Shown: piece by piece, positions 8,198 to 17,105 of the stretch
Layout: every line of letters begins with the position of its first letter
How positions within the stretch are numbered: the first letter of the stretch is position 1
Source of the DNA: Desulfurella amilsii
GTDB lineage: Bacteria; Campylobacterota_A; Desulfurellia; Desulfurellales; Desulfurellaceae
Length of the DNA: 50,344 nt
NCBI RefSeq assembly: GCF_002119425.1
Contig: NZ_MDSU01000010.1
Span: 1 to 50,344 of the forward strand
Direction of reading: 5' to 3'
Made by a program: the position numbers and the translations under genes
The notes under the pieces: model-generated
What the model was told of the DNA's origin: nothing
Database searches by the model: none
The model's input: the letters and a program-made list of their open reading frames with translations, nothing else

Positions 8198-9588
8198 ATA
8201 GTTTTGTCTTTGCGATCTTCTAAAACAATGCCAGCATTTGATAGCTCATTGCGTATGCTATCTGCAAGAGCGTAGTTTTTTTCTTTTTTTGCTTTATTGC
8301 GTTGTTCAATTTTTTCGTCAATCCATTGATTTTGTTCAACATTAAACCATTCTTTGTATGATTTATCAAATACTCCTAACACGCAAGCTACTTTAGACAT
8401 AAAATTTAGAAATTTTTCTTTTAATTCAAGAGCTGGCGTTTTATTGCTTTTTTGGCAATTATCCAGATAAAGGTTAAATTCTTTTATACAATTAAAAACT
8501 TCAGCTATGGCTTGAGGCGTATTAAAATCATTATTCATAGCTCTTTCAAAATTTGAAATTAATGTTTCAAGTGAGTCTAATTTGTCATTTTCATATTGAA
8601 ATTGAGTGTTATCAAGCCTCATTAAAAATGAATAGTATCGATTTAGCGTTTCTTTGGCGGCAAGCAACCCATCATACAAAAACTCTATTGGATTTCTATA
8701 GTGTGTGAGGAGCATATAGTATCTAAGTGTCTCACCGTTAAACTCCTTTAGAACGTCCCTAATCGTAAAAAAATTACCTAAAGACTTTGACATCTTTTCA
8801 TTATTTATTTTAATAAATCCATTATGTATCCAGTATCTTACAAACTGTTTCCCGCTTAAAGCTTCACTTTGGGCTATCTCATTTTCATGGTGTGGGAAAA
8901 CCAGATCCTCACCACCGCCATGTATATCTATTGTCTCACCTAGATAATACATGCTCATAACAGAACACTCAATATGCCATCCGGGCCTACCTTTGCCCCA
9001 CGGTGAATCCCAGCTTGGTTCATTGGGCTTTGATTTTTTCCACAAAGCAAAATCTAAAGGGTCTTTCTTTTTTTCGTTTATATCTACCCTTGCACCAGAC
9101 TTTAAATCTTCAATTTTTTTGTGAGACAATTTGCCATAAGATTCAAATTTGCTTACGCTATAATAGACATCGCCATCTGATTCATAAGCGAACCCTTTTT
9201 CTATTAATTTTGAGATAAATACTATTATATCATTTATGTGCATCGTTGCTTTTGGTTCAAATGAAGGTTTTTTAATGCCTATCGCATTCATATCCGTGTA
9301 AAATTCTTTAATATATTTTTCACTAATTGCATCAAATGGTTTATGTTCTTCATTTGCTTTGTTTATTATCTTATCATCAATATCGGTAAAATTTTTAACA
9401 AATTTTACCTCATAGCCTCTATACAACAAATATCTATATATTACATCAAAACATATGGCGCTTCTTGCATGTCCTACATGGCAGTAGTCGTAAACAGTTA
9501 CGCCACAAACATACATTGTAACAATATTGTCGTTAAGCGGCACAAAATCTTCTATTTTTCTTGTTTGAGTATTAAATACTTTTAGCAT
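8179..9588 (-). CDS. cysS: Cysteinyl-tRNA synthetase
   Basis: A class I aminoacyl-tRNA synthetase that charges tRNA-Cys. Of 469 residues, the N-terminal Rossmann fold holds MYVCGVTVYDYCHVGHARS (zinc-ligand Cys28 and the HIGH-like HVGH). CSVMSMYYLG near residue 210 supplies a second zinc cysteine, and FPHHENEIAQSEA near 230 is typical of CysRS. KMSKSLGNFFTI (about 265-276) is the ATP-binding loop. A DALR-type helical domain follows. The start ATG shares one base with the stop codon of the lipoprotein gene upstream (TGATG). Length and motifs are normal. Confidence 0.97.
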   Translation of the reverse strand: MLKVFNTQTRKIEDFVPLNDNIVTMYVCGVTVYDYCHVGHARSAICFDVIYRYLLYRGYEVKFVKNFTDIDDKIINKANEEHKPFDAISEKYIKEFYTDMNAIGIKKPSFEPKATMHINDIIVFISKLIEKGFAYESDGDVYYSVSKFESYGKLSHKKIEDLKSGARVDINEKKKDPLDFALWKKSKPNEPSWDSPWGKGRPGWHIECSVMSMYYLGETIDIHGGGEDLVFPHHENEIAQSEALSGKQFVRYWIHNGFIKINNEKMSKSLGNFFTIRDVLKEFNGETLRYYMLLTHYRNPIEFLYDGLLAAKETLNRYYSFLMRLDNTQFQYENDKLDSLETLISNFERAMNNDFNTPQAIAEVFNCIKEFNLYLDNCQKSNKTPALELKEKFLNFMSKVACVLGVFDKSYKEWFNVEQNQWIDEKIEQRNKAKKEKNYALADSIRNELSNAGIVLEDRKDKTIWKKVK

Positions 9589-10388
9589 CAGTTTTTTACA
9601 CCTCTAAACTCAAAATACGGATTTACAGGATACTCTCTTTTTAACTGCATCAAGCAATCATAGGCTTTTTGGGTATTTCCCATTGATTTGTAAGTTTTGT
9701 AAAGCATAAATATACAAGCATCCGTTTTACCACCATCAGATGTAGGTTTTTTAGAAAAATTATTAAGACAAACAGAAAAATAATTTAAAGCCTTGCCATA
9801 ATCATTTAGATTGTAATAGCTATTTCCTATCCAAAAGTATGCATTTTGCTCTAATGTCGTATGTGGGTAATTATTCAAAAATTGTAAGAATTTATCTAAT
9901 GCTCCAGCAAAATCTCTCTTCATATATATGGCAAGGGCATTTTCATAAGATTTTAAAGCTTCAACAGATGGTGGTTGTAATTTTGATTCTATTGCTTCTT
10001 TGGGTTTTTCTTCTTCAGTTTCTTTGATTTGTTTATTTTCAAGTTTTTCTTGAGTTTCATTTGAAAATACGACGCTTGCTGGAGGAATTTTGCTTGTTAT
10101 GTCGTTTGTGTTGTTGTCAAGGTTAGCTTCAACGATTGTTTTTTGCGAAATTTTCACTTTCTTTGTTGAATTTGTGTTATTTTCTAGCGTATTTATTTTT
10201 TTGGCAAGTATATTTAATTTTTCTTCAACCTCGCTTACTTTTGGTTTTATTTTATTTAGATCCGATGTATTTTTACTTATGGCACTTTCAATTTTTCCCA
10301 ACCTATCATTTATATTATTTATCTGTTGGTTGGAGGCACAAGAAGACAACAAAACTAACACAAATAACAGAAACAATTTTTTACTCAT
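9588..10388 (-). CDS. CpoB/YbgF-like TPR lipoprotein
   Basis: A 266-residue envelope protein. The signal peptide ends in a lipobox LLSSC, giving a lipidated Cys near residue 17. A heptad-like coiled coil (about 20-75) and a Ser/Glu/Lys-rich linker follow. Three TPR-like repeats from about residue 145 (YENALAIYMKRDFAGALDKFLQFL, NAYFWIGNSYYNLNDYGKALNYF, LYKTYKSMGNTQKAYDCLMQL) match CpoB. CpoB is periplasmic in E. coli and works with Tol-Pal and peptidoglycan synthases; here the lipobox implies membrane anchoring. The longest frame starts five codons earlier at a GTG, but GGGAG sits 5 bases before the ATG at 10388, which is the clear start. First gene of a long minus-strand operon. Confidence 0.8.
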   Translation of the reverse strand: MSKKLFLLFVLVLLSSCASNQQINNINDRLGKIESAISKNTSDLNKIKPKVSEVEEKLNILAKKINTLENNTNSTKKVKISQKTIVEANLDNNTNDITSKIPPASVVFSNETQEKLENKQIKETEEEKPKEAIESKLQPPSVEALKSYENALAIYMKRDFAGALDKFLQFLNNYPHTTLEQNAYFWIGNSYYNLNDYGKALNYFSVCLNNFSKKPTSDGGKTDACIFMLYKTYKSMGNTQKAYDCLMQLKREYPVNPYFEFRGVKN

Positions 10389-10412
10389 AAGGTCTCCCGC
10401 CACTTTTTAATC

Positions 10413-10440
10413 ATTGTAAATAATTTTCTATATAAGTCAA
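10413..10440 (-). promoter_or_regulatory. Promoter of the cpoB-cysS-sigma operon
   Basis: On the minus strand TTGACT (10440-10435), a 16-base spacer and TACAAT (10418-10413) precede the GGGAG ribosome-binding site. The -35 element is one arm of the inverted repeat at 10430-10487. Confidence 0.65.
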
Positions 10441-10487
10441 GCTACTAACTTTTTAAATCTATTTTTCTTCTATATCTTGACTTATAT
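10430..10487. repeat. Inverted repeat carrying the two divergent -35 elements
   Basis: ATATAAGTCAAG (10430-10441) is matched by its exact reverse complement CTTGACTTATAT (10476-10487), 34 bases away. Each arm contains the TTGACT of one divergent promoter. This could be simply two similar promoters facing outward, or a two-site operator. Confidence 0.8.
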
Positions 10488-10504
10488 CTTAAATTATGTA
10501 TATT
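10477..10504 (+). promoter_or_regulatory. Promoter of the rimP-nusA-infB operon
   Basis: TTGACT (10477-10482), a 16-base spacer and TATATT (10499-10504). A second perfect TATAAT lies nearer the gene at 10553-10558 without a good -35. Transcription could start from either, leaving a leader of about 20 to 70 bases before rimP. Confidence 0.55.
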
Positions 10505-10579
10505 GTTATTGTCACTTTTGATTTTATTTTATGCGTAAATTTCTCCCTACATTATAATGAGGGCGGCAAAGGTTTTAAA

Positions 10580-11032
10580 ATGAATGTTTTTGAAGAGACT
10601 CTTACAAAAATTTTAAAAAGTTCAATAGAAGCTATGGGTTATGAATTATATGATTTAACATATTCAAAAAGCTCTAAAAGAGGAAAACTGACCGTTTATA
10701 TAGACAGACAAAGCGGCGTTAGTTTAAATGACTGTGAAGTGGTAAGTAAACATATCTCAGTTGTACTTGATGTCGAAAATGTTATGGAAGAAAGCTACAT
10801 ACTTGAAGTTTCAAGTCCAGGCATAAATAGAAACCTAAAAACAAAAAAACACTATGAAGATTCAATTGGCAAAGAGTGTATTATTAACCTATTTAATCCA
10901 ATTGATAATAAAAAAAACATAGAAGGACAGATTATAAGTGTAACCGATAGAGGCGTTGAAGTAAAAAGCGATCAGGTAGTAGTTTATATTGACTTTAATG
11001 ATATTAAAAAAGCTAAACTGAACTTAATTTAG
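10580..11032 (+). CDS. rimP: Ribosome maturation factor RimP
   Basis: A 150-residue cytoplasmic factor for 30S subunit maturation. It contains the family's LTVYIDR strand, the CEVVSKHISVVLDVE segment and the signature LEVSSPGINRNL (about residues 73-84), followed by the C-terminal Sm-like barrel (about 88-150). An in-frame extension to 10496 exists but has no family similarity; ATG 10580 has AAAGG upstream and gives the normal length. It heads the usual rimP-nusA-infB operon. The stop TAG partly overlaps a GTG that is not the preferred nusA start. Confidence 0.93.
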   Translation: MNVFEETLTKILKSSIEAMGYELYDLTYSKSSKRGKLTVYIDRQSGVSLNDCEVVSKHISVVLDVENVMEESYILEVSSPGINRNLKTKKHYEDSIGKECIINLFNPIDNKKNIEGQIISVTDRGVEVKSDQVVVYIDFNDIKKAKLNLI

Positions 11033-11043
11033 TGGGGGAAAAA

Positions 11044-12297
11044 GTGAGAGAAATATTTGAAATTGCCAATGTAATAGCAAAAGAACACAATATCAATTCG
11101 CAGGCGGTTATTGAATCACTTGCTGAAGCTATAAAAATTTCTATTGCTAAAAAATATGGAGAGGACAGTGTGGTGAAAACATCGCTTGATTCTCAAAAAC
11201 AAATATTTTCAATTTTAATCGAAAGAAAGATTGTTGATAAACCAAAGAATCACAACGAAATTTCGCTTGAGGAAGCTAAAAAAATTGATCCAAATGCAAG
11301 TATTGGAGACTACATTGATGTTGAGTTTGACCCCGAAGAATTGGGCAGGATTGCGGTTTCTACTGCAAAAAATGTTATGTCCAAAATGTTTAAAGATTTA
11401 GAAAAGCGTGTAACATATGAAGATTACACGAAAAAAATTGGCAAGATTGTATCAGGTGAAATTTGGAGTGTTGGCGTATATAATGATTGTATCGTGGATT
11501 TTAAGAATGCCATAGGCATTTTGCCAAAAAAAGAACAGTCACCAGGCGATAAATACGTTGTTGGAGAAACTATAAAAGCTTACGTTATGGACGTTTTAGA
11601 AGAACCAAAAGGTGTAAAGCTAATCCTTTCGAGAACTCATCCAGGTTTTGTGAAAGAATTGTTCATGAAAGAAGTCCCAGAGGTAAGGGATGGCAGTGTT
11701 GAGATAAAAGCCATAGCAAGGGAGCCTTCAAAGCGCACAAAAGTGGCAGTTTATTCAAAAGACTCCAAGATTGATCCGATTGGCACATGTGTTGGCGCAA
11801 AAGGCACACGTATTTCTGCAATCGTTAAAGAATTAGGTGATGAGAAGGTTGATGTAATAAGGTGGAGCGCAAATTTAAGCATTTATATAAAAAATGCACT
11901 TGCACCCAGCAAGGTTTCTTATATTGAGCTTTTTGAAGACGAAAAAAGAGCAAAAGTTTATGTACCTGATGAAGAATTTTCGGCTGCAATTGGTAAAATG
12001 GGCGTTAATGCAAAGCTTGTTGCAAAACTAACAGGTGTCAATATTGATATCATAAAAGAATCTGAGATAGATAAGAGCGTTAGCGAAGAAGAACATGAAA
12101 AAACAATAGAAGAAGTCATTGAAGATCTGATTTCTGTTGAGTCTATTACTGAGAATCTTGCAAATAAACTTTATGATAATGGCATTAGATCAGTTGAACA
12201 ACTCAAAACCCTAACCTTAGATGATCTAAAAAACATCAAAGGTATAGGAGAAAAACGAGCTCAAAAGATCTTTGAATTACTAAATCAAACTACTTAG
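11044..12297 (+). CDS. nusA: Transcription termination/antitermination factor NusA
   Basis: NusA binds RNA polymerase and RNA to control pausing, termination and antitermination. It has about 417 residues. Domains in order: N-terminal RNAP-binding domain with FDPEELGRIAVSTAKNVM (about 95-112), an S1 domain (about 130-200, IVSGEIWSVG onward), two KH domains (REPSKRTKVAVYSKD, then FSAAIGKMGVNAKLVAKLTG), and a single C-terminal helix-hairpin-helix region (SVEQLKTLTLDDLKNIKGIGEKRAQKI). GTG 11044 is chosen because GGGGG lies 5-6 bases upstream; the earlier GTG at 11032 overlaps the rimP stop and has no such site. The ylxR gene often found after nusA is absent. Confidence 0.96.
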   Translation: MREIFEIANVIAKEHNINSQAVIESLAEAIKISIAKKYGEDSVVKTSLDSQKQIFSILIERKIVDKPKNHNEISLEEAKKIDPNASIGDYIDVEFDPEELGRIAVSTAKNVMSKMFKDLEKRVTYEDYTKKIGKIVSGEIWSVGVYNDCIVDFKNAIGILPKKEQSPGDKYVVGETIKAYVMDVLEEPKGVKLILSRTHPGFVKELFMKEVPEVRDGSVEIKAIAREPSKRTKVAVYSKDSKIDPIGTCVGAKGTRISAIVKELGDEKVDVIRWSANLSIYIKNALAPSKVSYIELFEDEKRAKVYVPDEEFSAAIGKMGVNAKLVAKLTGVNIDIIKESEIDKSVSEEEHEKTIEEVIEDLISVESITENLANKLYDNGIRSVEQLKTLTLDDLKNIKGIGEKRAQKIFELLNQTT

Positions 12298-12311
12298 GGG
12301 GTAATGGTTTA

Positions 12312-14417
12312 ATGAGAGTGTATGAAGCAGCAAAAAAGCTTAATATAAAAAGTAGCATACTTTTACAAAGACTGCGTAATTTAGGTTTAGATATTAAGAG
12401 TAATTTTAGTACAGTATCAGATGATGTGATTGAAAAATTAGAACACAAAGAGATACCCCCGAAAACTATAGAAACAAAAGATCGGATTCCAAAACAAAAA
12501 AAAGTTAAAATTGAAGAAAAACCAACAATCGAGGAAAAACGAAAAGAAAAACAGCCAGAGTTTGTAAGCGCTAAAAAAAAGGAGCTCATTGAAGCCTCAT
12601 TGCCACAAAAGTTAAAAGGTAAAAAAAGGTACTATAAAAAAGCTCCCAAAGAAGAGCAAGAAGAACAGCTAAGCAAAATACAAATTGGCAAAAACACTAC
12701 AGTTTTTGAATTTGCAACAATGCTTAATATAGACTTTTCAGAAATAATACAAAAGCTATTTTCACTTGGTGTAATGGTTAGAAAAAACGACTTTATTGAC
12801 TTAGACGCAGCTAAAATTATTGCTCAAGACTATGGAGTAGAAGTTGAAGAAAAAACTTTAGAAAAAACAATCATGGAAGAATTTGAAGCTCCAGATGATG
12901 AAAAAGACTTGCAACCAAGGCCCCCGATTGTTACGGTCATGGGCCATGTAGATCATGGAAAAACTTCTATTTTGGATGCAATAAGACATACACATGTTGT
13001 TGCTAAAGAATCAGGTGGTATTACACAGCATATTGGTGCATACTCTGTTAATTACAATGGTAAGCAAATTACGTTCCTTGACACGCCTGGACATGAAGCC
13101 TTTACTGAGATGAGGGCACGTGGTGCACTATTAACTGATATTGTTGTACTTGTTGTTGCAGCTGATGATGGTGTAATGCCACAAACAATCGAAGCTATAA
13201 ACCATGCGAAAGCTGCAAATGTGCCCATAGTTGTAGCTATAAACAAAATTGACAAGCCAAATGCAAACCCAGATAAAGTAAAACAGGAATTATCTCATCA
13301 TAACATAATGCCAGAAGAGTGGGGTGGCGAAAATTTATTCGTAAATGTTAGTGCGAAAAATAATATTGGTATTAATGATTTGCTTGAGAGTATTTTACTT
13401 CAAGCAGAAATTATGGAATTAGAGGCAAACCCAAATAAAAGAGCAAAAGGTATTGTAATCGAAGCTAGATTAGATAAACAGCGTGGTCCTGTTTGTGATG
13501 TTGCTATACAAGAAGGCGCGCTAAATTTAGGTGATAGTATTGTAGCTGGTATTGCCTATGGCAAAGCAAAGGTTCTTATTGATGATAAAGGAAAAAGAAT
13601 AAAAAAAGCGACGGTTTCTATGCCAGTTGAGATATTGGGTCTTCATGAAGTACCAGAAGCTGGCGACGTACTATTTGTTGTAAAAGATGAAAAAATAGCC
13701 AAATCAATAGCTGAAGAAAGAAAAGAAAAATACAAAGCAAGTATGCAGAAAAAAACTACTGTAAGTCTGGAAACTGTTTTTAAAAACCTATCTTTAGGTC
13801 AACTAAAAGAATTACCAATACTCATAAAATCTGATGTTTTTGGCTCAATTGAAGCAATTTCTTCCTCTGTACAAAAGATATCAACGCAAGAAGTTGCTGT
13901 TAAAATAATACATTCTGGCATTGGAGAGATTACAAGATCAGATGTAAACTTAGCAAGTGTCTCAAATGCAATTATCATTGGGTTTAATGTAAGACCATCA
14001 AACGATGCGCTAAAGCTTGCAAACGATTTAAAAGTAGAAATTAGAACTTACAAAATCATATACGATATTATAGAAGATATTAAAAAGGCACTGTCTGGCT
14101 TATTGTCTCCTACAATAGAAGAGGAAATTTTAGGTAGAGCCGATATTAGAGAGGTTTTTAGTGTTCCTAAGGTCGGTAATATTGCAGGTTGTTATGTAAC
14201 ATACGGGAAAGTTACAAGAAATTCAAAAATCCGCGTAATTAGAAACGGAGTTATAATATTTGAAGGCTCAATTGCATCACTAAAGCGATTTAAAGACGAT
14301 GTTAATGAAGTTACTTCAGGCTTTGAGTGTGGGATAAGAATTGATAAATTCAACGAGATAAATGTGGGTGATCAGCTTGAATCCTATATTTTAAAAGAAA
14401 TTCAAAAAACTCTTTAG
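12312..14417 (+). CDS. infB: Translation initiation factor IF-2
   Basis: IF-2 delivers initiator tRNA to the 30S subunit using GTP. At 701 residues it has a short N-terminal IF2_N domain ([21 protein letters not shown]), a Lys/Glu-rich linker, a second IF2_N ([20 protein letters not shown], about 134-153) and the GTPase domain. P-loop GHVDHGKT is near residue 211, with [17 protein letters not shown] and INKID following. Domains II, III and the C-terminal tRNA-binding beta-barrel continue to the end. GGGGG precedes the start. The linker is short compared with E. coli. Confidence 0.97.
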   Translation: MRVYEAAKKLNIKSSILLQRLRNLGLDIKSNFSTVSDDVIEKLEHKEIPPKTIETKDRIPKQKKVKIEEKPTIEEKRKEKQPEFVSAKKKELIEASLPQKLKGKKRYYKKAPKEEQEEQLSKIQIGKNTTVFEFATMLNIDFSEIIQKLFSLGVMVRKNDFIDLDAAKIIAQDYGVEVEEKTLEKTIMEEFEAPDDEKDLQPRPPIVTVMGHVDHGKTSILDAIRHTHVVAKESGGITQHIGAYSVNYNGKQITFLDTPGHEAFTEMRARGALLTDIVVLVVAADDGVMPQTIEAINHAKAANVPIVVAINKIDKPNANPDKVKQELSHHNIMPEEWGGENLFVNVSAKNNIGINDLLESILLQAEIMELEANPNKRAKGIVIEARLDKQRGPVCDVAIQEGALNLGDSIVAGIAYGKAKVLIDDKGKRIKKATVSMPVEILGLHEVPEAGDVLFVVKDEKIAKSIAEERKEKYKASMQKKTTVSLETVFKNLSLGQLKELPILIKSDVFGSIEAISSSVQKISTQEVAVKIIHSGIGEITRSDVNLASVSNAIIIGFNVRPSNDALKLANDLKVEIRTYKIIYDIIEDIKKALSGLLSPTIEEEILGRADIREVFSVPKVGNIAGCYVTYGKVTRNSKIRVIRNGVIIFEGSIASLKRFKDDVNEVTSGFECGIRIDKFNEINVGDQLESYILKEIQKTL

Positions 14418-14426
14418 GTGATAGAT

Positions 14427-14708
14427 TTGTTTATTGGTGTTATTATTATTGAATTATTGTTAAAAGATGCATTCAATATAAAAGACAGAAGAAATATATT
14501 ATCTAGCATAATAAATAAAATTCGCGGCCAATACAATGCTTCGATAGCAGATATCTCAGAAGAAATACTTTACAACAAAGCTACCATAGCTATTAGTACT
14601 GTTGCAAATAGCAAAAGTGCAGTGGAAAAATTTATGGATAAGGTTTATAATTTTATTTCTAATAACTACTCAATAGAAATTTTACATATAGAAAGGCAAA
14701 TATTATGA
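14427..14708 (+). CDS. YlxP-like DUF503 protein
   Basis: A small protein of about 93 residues of the DUF503 family, commonly encoded between infB and rbfA. Visible features are the opening FIGVIIIELLLKDAFNIKDRR (the family's VGVL-EL-SLKEKR pattern), ISEEI and ATIAISTVANS. Its role is unproved; it is thought to help ribosome assembly by context. Two starts are possible: GTG 14418 directly after the infB stop, or TTG 14427, which has AGGTGAT a few bases upstream and aligns better with the family's N-terminus; I use the latter. The stop overlaps the rbfA ATG. Confidence 0.8.
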   Translation: MFIGVIIIELLLKDAFNIKDRRNILSSIINKIRGQYNASIADISEEILYNKATIAISTVANSKSAVEKFMDKVYNFISNNYSIEILHIERQIL

Positions 14709-15061
14709 ATACAACAAAACCATATAAGAGAACACAAAGGGTCTCAAGCACACTCAAAAAAATAATATCAAACGTTATTGAATTTGATCTTAATGATGAA
14801 CGTTTAAAAAACGTTACAATTACAGATGTTGAGTTGAGTAAAGATTTTAAGTTTGCTAAAATTTACTTTAGCTCACAGTTAAGCGAATTATCCAAAGAAG
14901 AAATTGCTACGTTGATTAATAAATCCAGTAGCTTTATTAGTAAAAAAACATGTGAAAAAATAAACTTGCGTACTGTGCCAATATTTAAGTTTGTTTACGA
15001 CAAATCCGTAGAAAATGGTTTAAAAATTGAGGAAATTTTGAGGCAAATTAAAAATGAGTGA
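14705..15061 (+). CDS. rbfA: Ribosome-binding factor A
   Basis: RbfA binds the 30S subunit and assists 16S rRNA 5'-end maturation. The 118-residue protein has the expected single KH-like fold: RTQRVSSTLKKIISNVI near the start, ITDVELSKDFKFAKIYFS (about 39-56) and the closing LRTVPIFKFVYDKSVENGLKIEEIL. The start overlaps the previous stop in an ATGA junction, and its own end overlaps nrnA by 8 bases, so translation is coupled through the operon. Confidence 0.93.
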   Translation: MNTTKPYKRTQRVSSTLKKIISNVIEFDLNDERLKNVTITDVELSKDFKFAKIYFSSQLSELSKEEIATLINKSSSFISKKTCEKINLRTVPIFKFVYDKSVENGLKIEEILRQIKNE

Positions 15062-16013
15062 GAATATTTTAGAAAAGGTTGGTTATTATCTAAAAAACTA
15101 CAACGATTTTCTTATAGTGGGGCATAAAGATCCAGATGGTGATGCAATAGGCTCAAGCCTTGCACTCTACAAAGCACTTAGCGAATTTGGTAAAAATGCA
15201 ATTGTTGCAAATACATCCAAAATTTCTGATTTGTACTTTTTTTTAGATGATACAAAAAATATCAAATTACTTCAAAACAATGAACGGGCACAAGTTATCA
15301 TTACAGTAGATAGTGCTGATTTTGAACGTACAAATCTTGATAAAAATTATATTAAGGACAAAATTTTGATCAACATAGATCACCATCCAACAAATACATA
15401 TTTTGGAAATATCAACTATGTTATGTCACAAGCTTCTGCAGTGGGGTGTTTAATATATGAGATTTTAAAATTTAACGATATCCCAATTAGTTCAAAAACA
15501 GCAGAGTATTTGTACTTGAGTATATTAACGGATACTGGATCTTTTAGATACTCATCAACCAGCTCAAATGCTTTTAGGATAGCTGCAGAGCTTATAAGCT
15601 TAGGTGTTAAGCCGTGGAAAATAGCCTATAATATATATGAATCTAAAAAACTCACAACTTTAAAATTAATGGGTCAGGCTATAAATACAATCACAACTCA
15701 TTACAATAATAAGCTTACAATAATGTACATAACTCAAAACATGTATAAAGATTCAAACACTACTGCAGATGACACAGAAGGATTTGTTAATATTGCAAGG
15801 AGTGTCAGGGGCTGCGAAGTAGGAGCACTTCTAAGAGAGGATAAACCAAATTACATAAAAGTAAGTTTGCGTTCAAAAGATGAAGTTGATGTTTCCAAAA
15901 TTGCTTTAACTTTTGGTGGTGGTGGACACAAAAATGCTGCAGGCTTTGAATTAACTGGCAGTATTGAAGAAATCAAAGAAAAACTCGTTCAAGCATTTTC
16001 TTTTTTGAAATGA
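15054..16013 (+). CDS. nrnA: DHH/DHHA1 phosphoesterase, NrnA-like oligoribonuclease/pAp phosphatase
   Basis: A 319-residue manganese-dependent phosphoesterase. Metal-binding motifs in order: GHKDPDGDAIGSSLAL (about 23-38), TVDSAD (about 85-90), NIDHHPTN (about 108-115, the DHH motif) and LTDTGSFRYSS (about 161-171). The C-terminal DHHA1 domain ends in the GGGGHKNAAGF motif. NrnA degrades nanoRNAs and dephosphorylates pAp; the position between rbfA and truB is a common arrangement. Overlaps rbfA and truB by 8 and 4 bases. Confidence 0.9.
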   Translation: MSENILEKVGYYLKNYNDFLIVGHKDPDGDAIGSSLALYKALSEFGKNAIVANTSKISDLYFFLDDTKNIKLLQNNERAQVIITVDSADFERTNLDKNYIKDKILINIDHHPTNTYFGNINYVMSQASAVGCLIYEILKFNDIPISSKTAEYLYLSILTDTGSFRYSSTSSNAFRIAAELISLGVKPWKIAYNIYESKKLTTLKLMGQAINTITTHYNNKLTIMYITQNMYKDSNTTADDTEGFVNIARSVRGCEVGALLREDKPNYIKVSLRSKDEVDVSKIALTFGGGGHKNAAGFELTGSIEEIKEKLVQAFSFLK

Positions 16014-16723
16014 ACGGTTTATTACTTATCAATAAACCAAGTGGTATCAAGTCATTTGATGTAGTAAAAAAAGTAAAGGGAAAATTTAACGAGAAAGTTG
16101 GCCACAGTGGAATTTTAGATAAATTTGCATGTGGTTTAATGGTTATTGGGATAGGTAAGGCTACAAAGCTTTTGTCTTTTTTTGAGAAGAGTTACAAAGT
16201 TTATAAAGCAAAAATAATCTTTGGGTATGAAACAGATAGTTTAGATATTACAGGAAATATCGTACATAATAATGATTATTTGCCAAACATTGAAGAAATC
16301 TACAGAACTATAAATCAAAAATTTATTGGAAAAGCAGAGCAGACTGTGCCAATATACTCAAATGTTAAAGTGAAAGGCAAGAGGCTATACAAATATGCAC
16401 TTTCAAAACAAAATGTTGATCTACCGACAAAAACAATTTACATATCAAGCATCGATATATTAAGTTACAATCAGGGTGTTTTGGAAATCAAAGTAGTTTG
16501 CTCAAAAGGTACATACATTAGAGCACTTTCAAGAGATATTGCAAGATCTCTTAATGCTTATGCTACTGTTACTTACTTAGAAAGGCTCTATATATACCCC
16601 TTTAGTATAAATGAAGCTGTTGATTTATCTTATGTGAGTCAAGAGCATGTAATTCCATTTGAAAAAGTAAAATATATGACTAAAATAGATACGTTGGAGG
16701 TGTTTAATGGAATCGCAAATTAA
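16010..16723 (+). CDS. truB: tRNA pseudouridine-55 synthase
   Basis: TruB makes pseudouridine 55 in the T-loop of tRNAs. The 237-residue enzyme opens with LLLINKPSGIKSFDVV. Its active-site motif reads GHSGILDKFACGLM, with catalytic Asp37, where most TruB proteins read GHTGTLDPLATG; the replacements keep the Asp. Later KGTYIRALSRDIA is the second conserved block. It is shorter than E. coli TruB and ends soon after the catalytic domain, with little or no PUA domain. The ATG overlaps the nrnA stop. Confidence 0.92.
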   Translation: MNGLLLINKPSGIKSFDVVKKVKGKFNEKVGHSGILDKFACGLMVIGIGKATKLLSFFEKSYKVYKAKIIFGYETDSLDITGNIVHNNDYLPNIEEIYRTINQKFIGKAEQTVPIYSNVKVKGKRLYKYALSKQNVDLPTKTIYISSIDILSYNQGVLEIKVVCSKGTYIRALSRDIARSLNAYATVTYLERLYIYPFSINEAVDLSYVSQEHVIPFEKVKYMTKIDTLEVFNGIAN

Positions 16724-17099
16724 AATAAAAGGCTGGTGCAAAGAATACCCAGGAGAACGCCCTCCTAGGTTTTTGAGAGCTTTTTTGCTATTTTTTATTG
16801 GCATTGAAGAATCTCACGGCTATGACTTAATTGAAAAGCTTAAAAAAATGGGGATACACTATGAGAATTACGAGTTAGGTTATGTGTACAAAACCCTTCG
16901 CTCAATGGAAAAAGAGGGGCTTATTAAGTCTAAATGGAACCTACAAGAAAAAGGTAATGCAAGAAGGATTTATGCCATTACTAAAGCAGGCAGAGATAAT
17001 TTAGATAAGTGGGCTGAAATACTCACAAATCTTCGCGATAGCATAAATAGTTTTCTTAGTGAATATGAAAGGATATACAAAAAAGAGCAAAAAGACTAG
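16707..17099 (+). CDS. PadR-family transcriptional regulator
   Basis: A 130-residue winged-helix DNA-binding protein. The PadR core is clear: FLRAFLLFFIGIEESHGYDLIEKL (about 22-45), GYVYKTLRSMEKEGLIKS (about 58-75), RRIYAITKAGRDNLDKWA (about 88-105), then a dimerising C-terminal helix. PadR proteins usually repress stress, efflux or metabolic genes in response to small aromatic ligands. GGAGGTG lies 7 bases before the ATG, inside the end of truB, so it is co-transcribed with the translation operon. Its target cannot be told; the HD-GYP gene directly downstream is one candidate. Confidence 0.85.
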   Translation: MESQIKIKGWCKEYPGERPPRFLRAFLLFFIGIEESHGYDLIEKLKKMGIHYENYELGYVYKTLRSMEKEGLIKSKWNLQEKGNARRIYAITKAGRDNLDKWAEILTNLRDSINSFLSEYERIYKKEQKD

Positions 17100-17105
17100 C
17101 TTTCT

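Noticed and set aside
10496-10579. In-frame N-terminal extension of rimP
   Set aside because: It has no similarity to RimP, lies over the promoter region, and the ATG at 10580 has a ribosome site and gives the normal family length.
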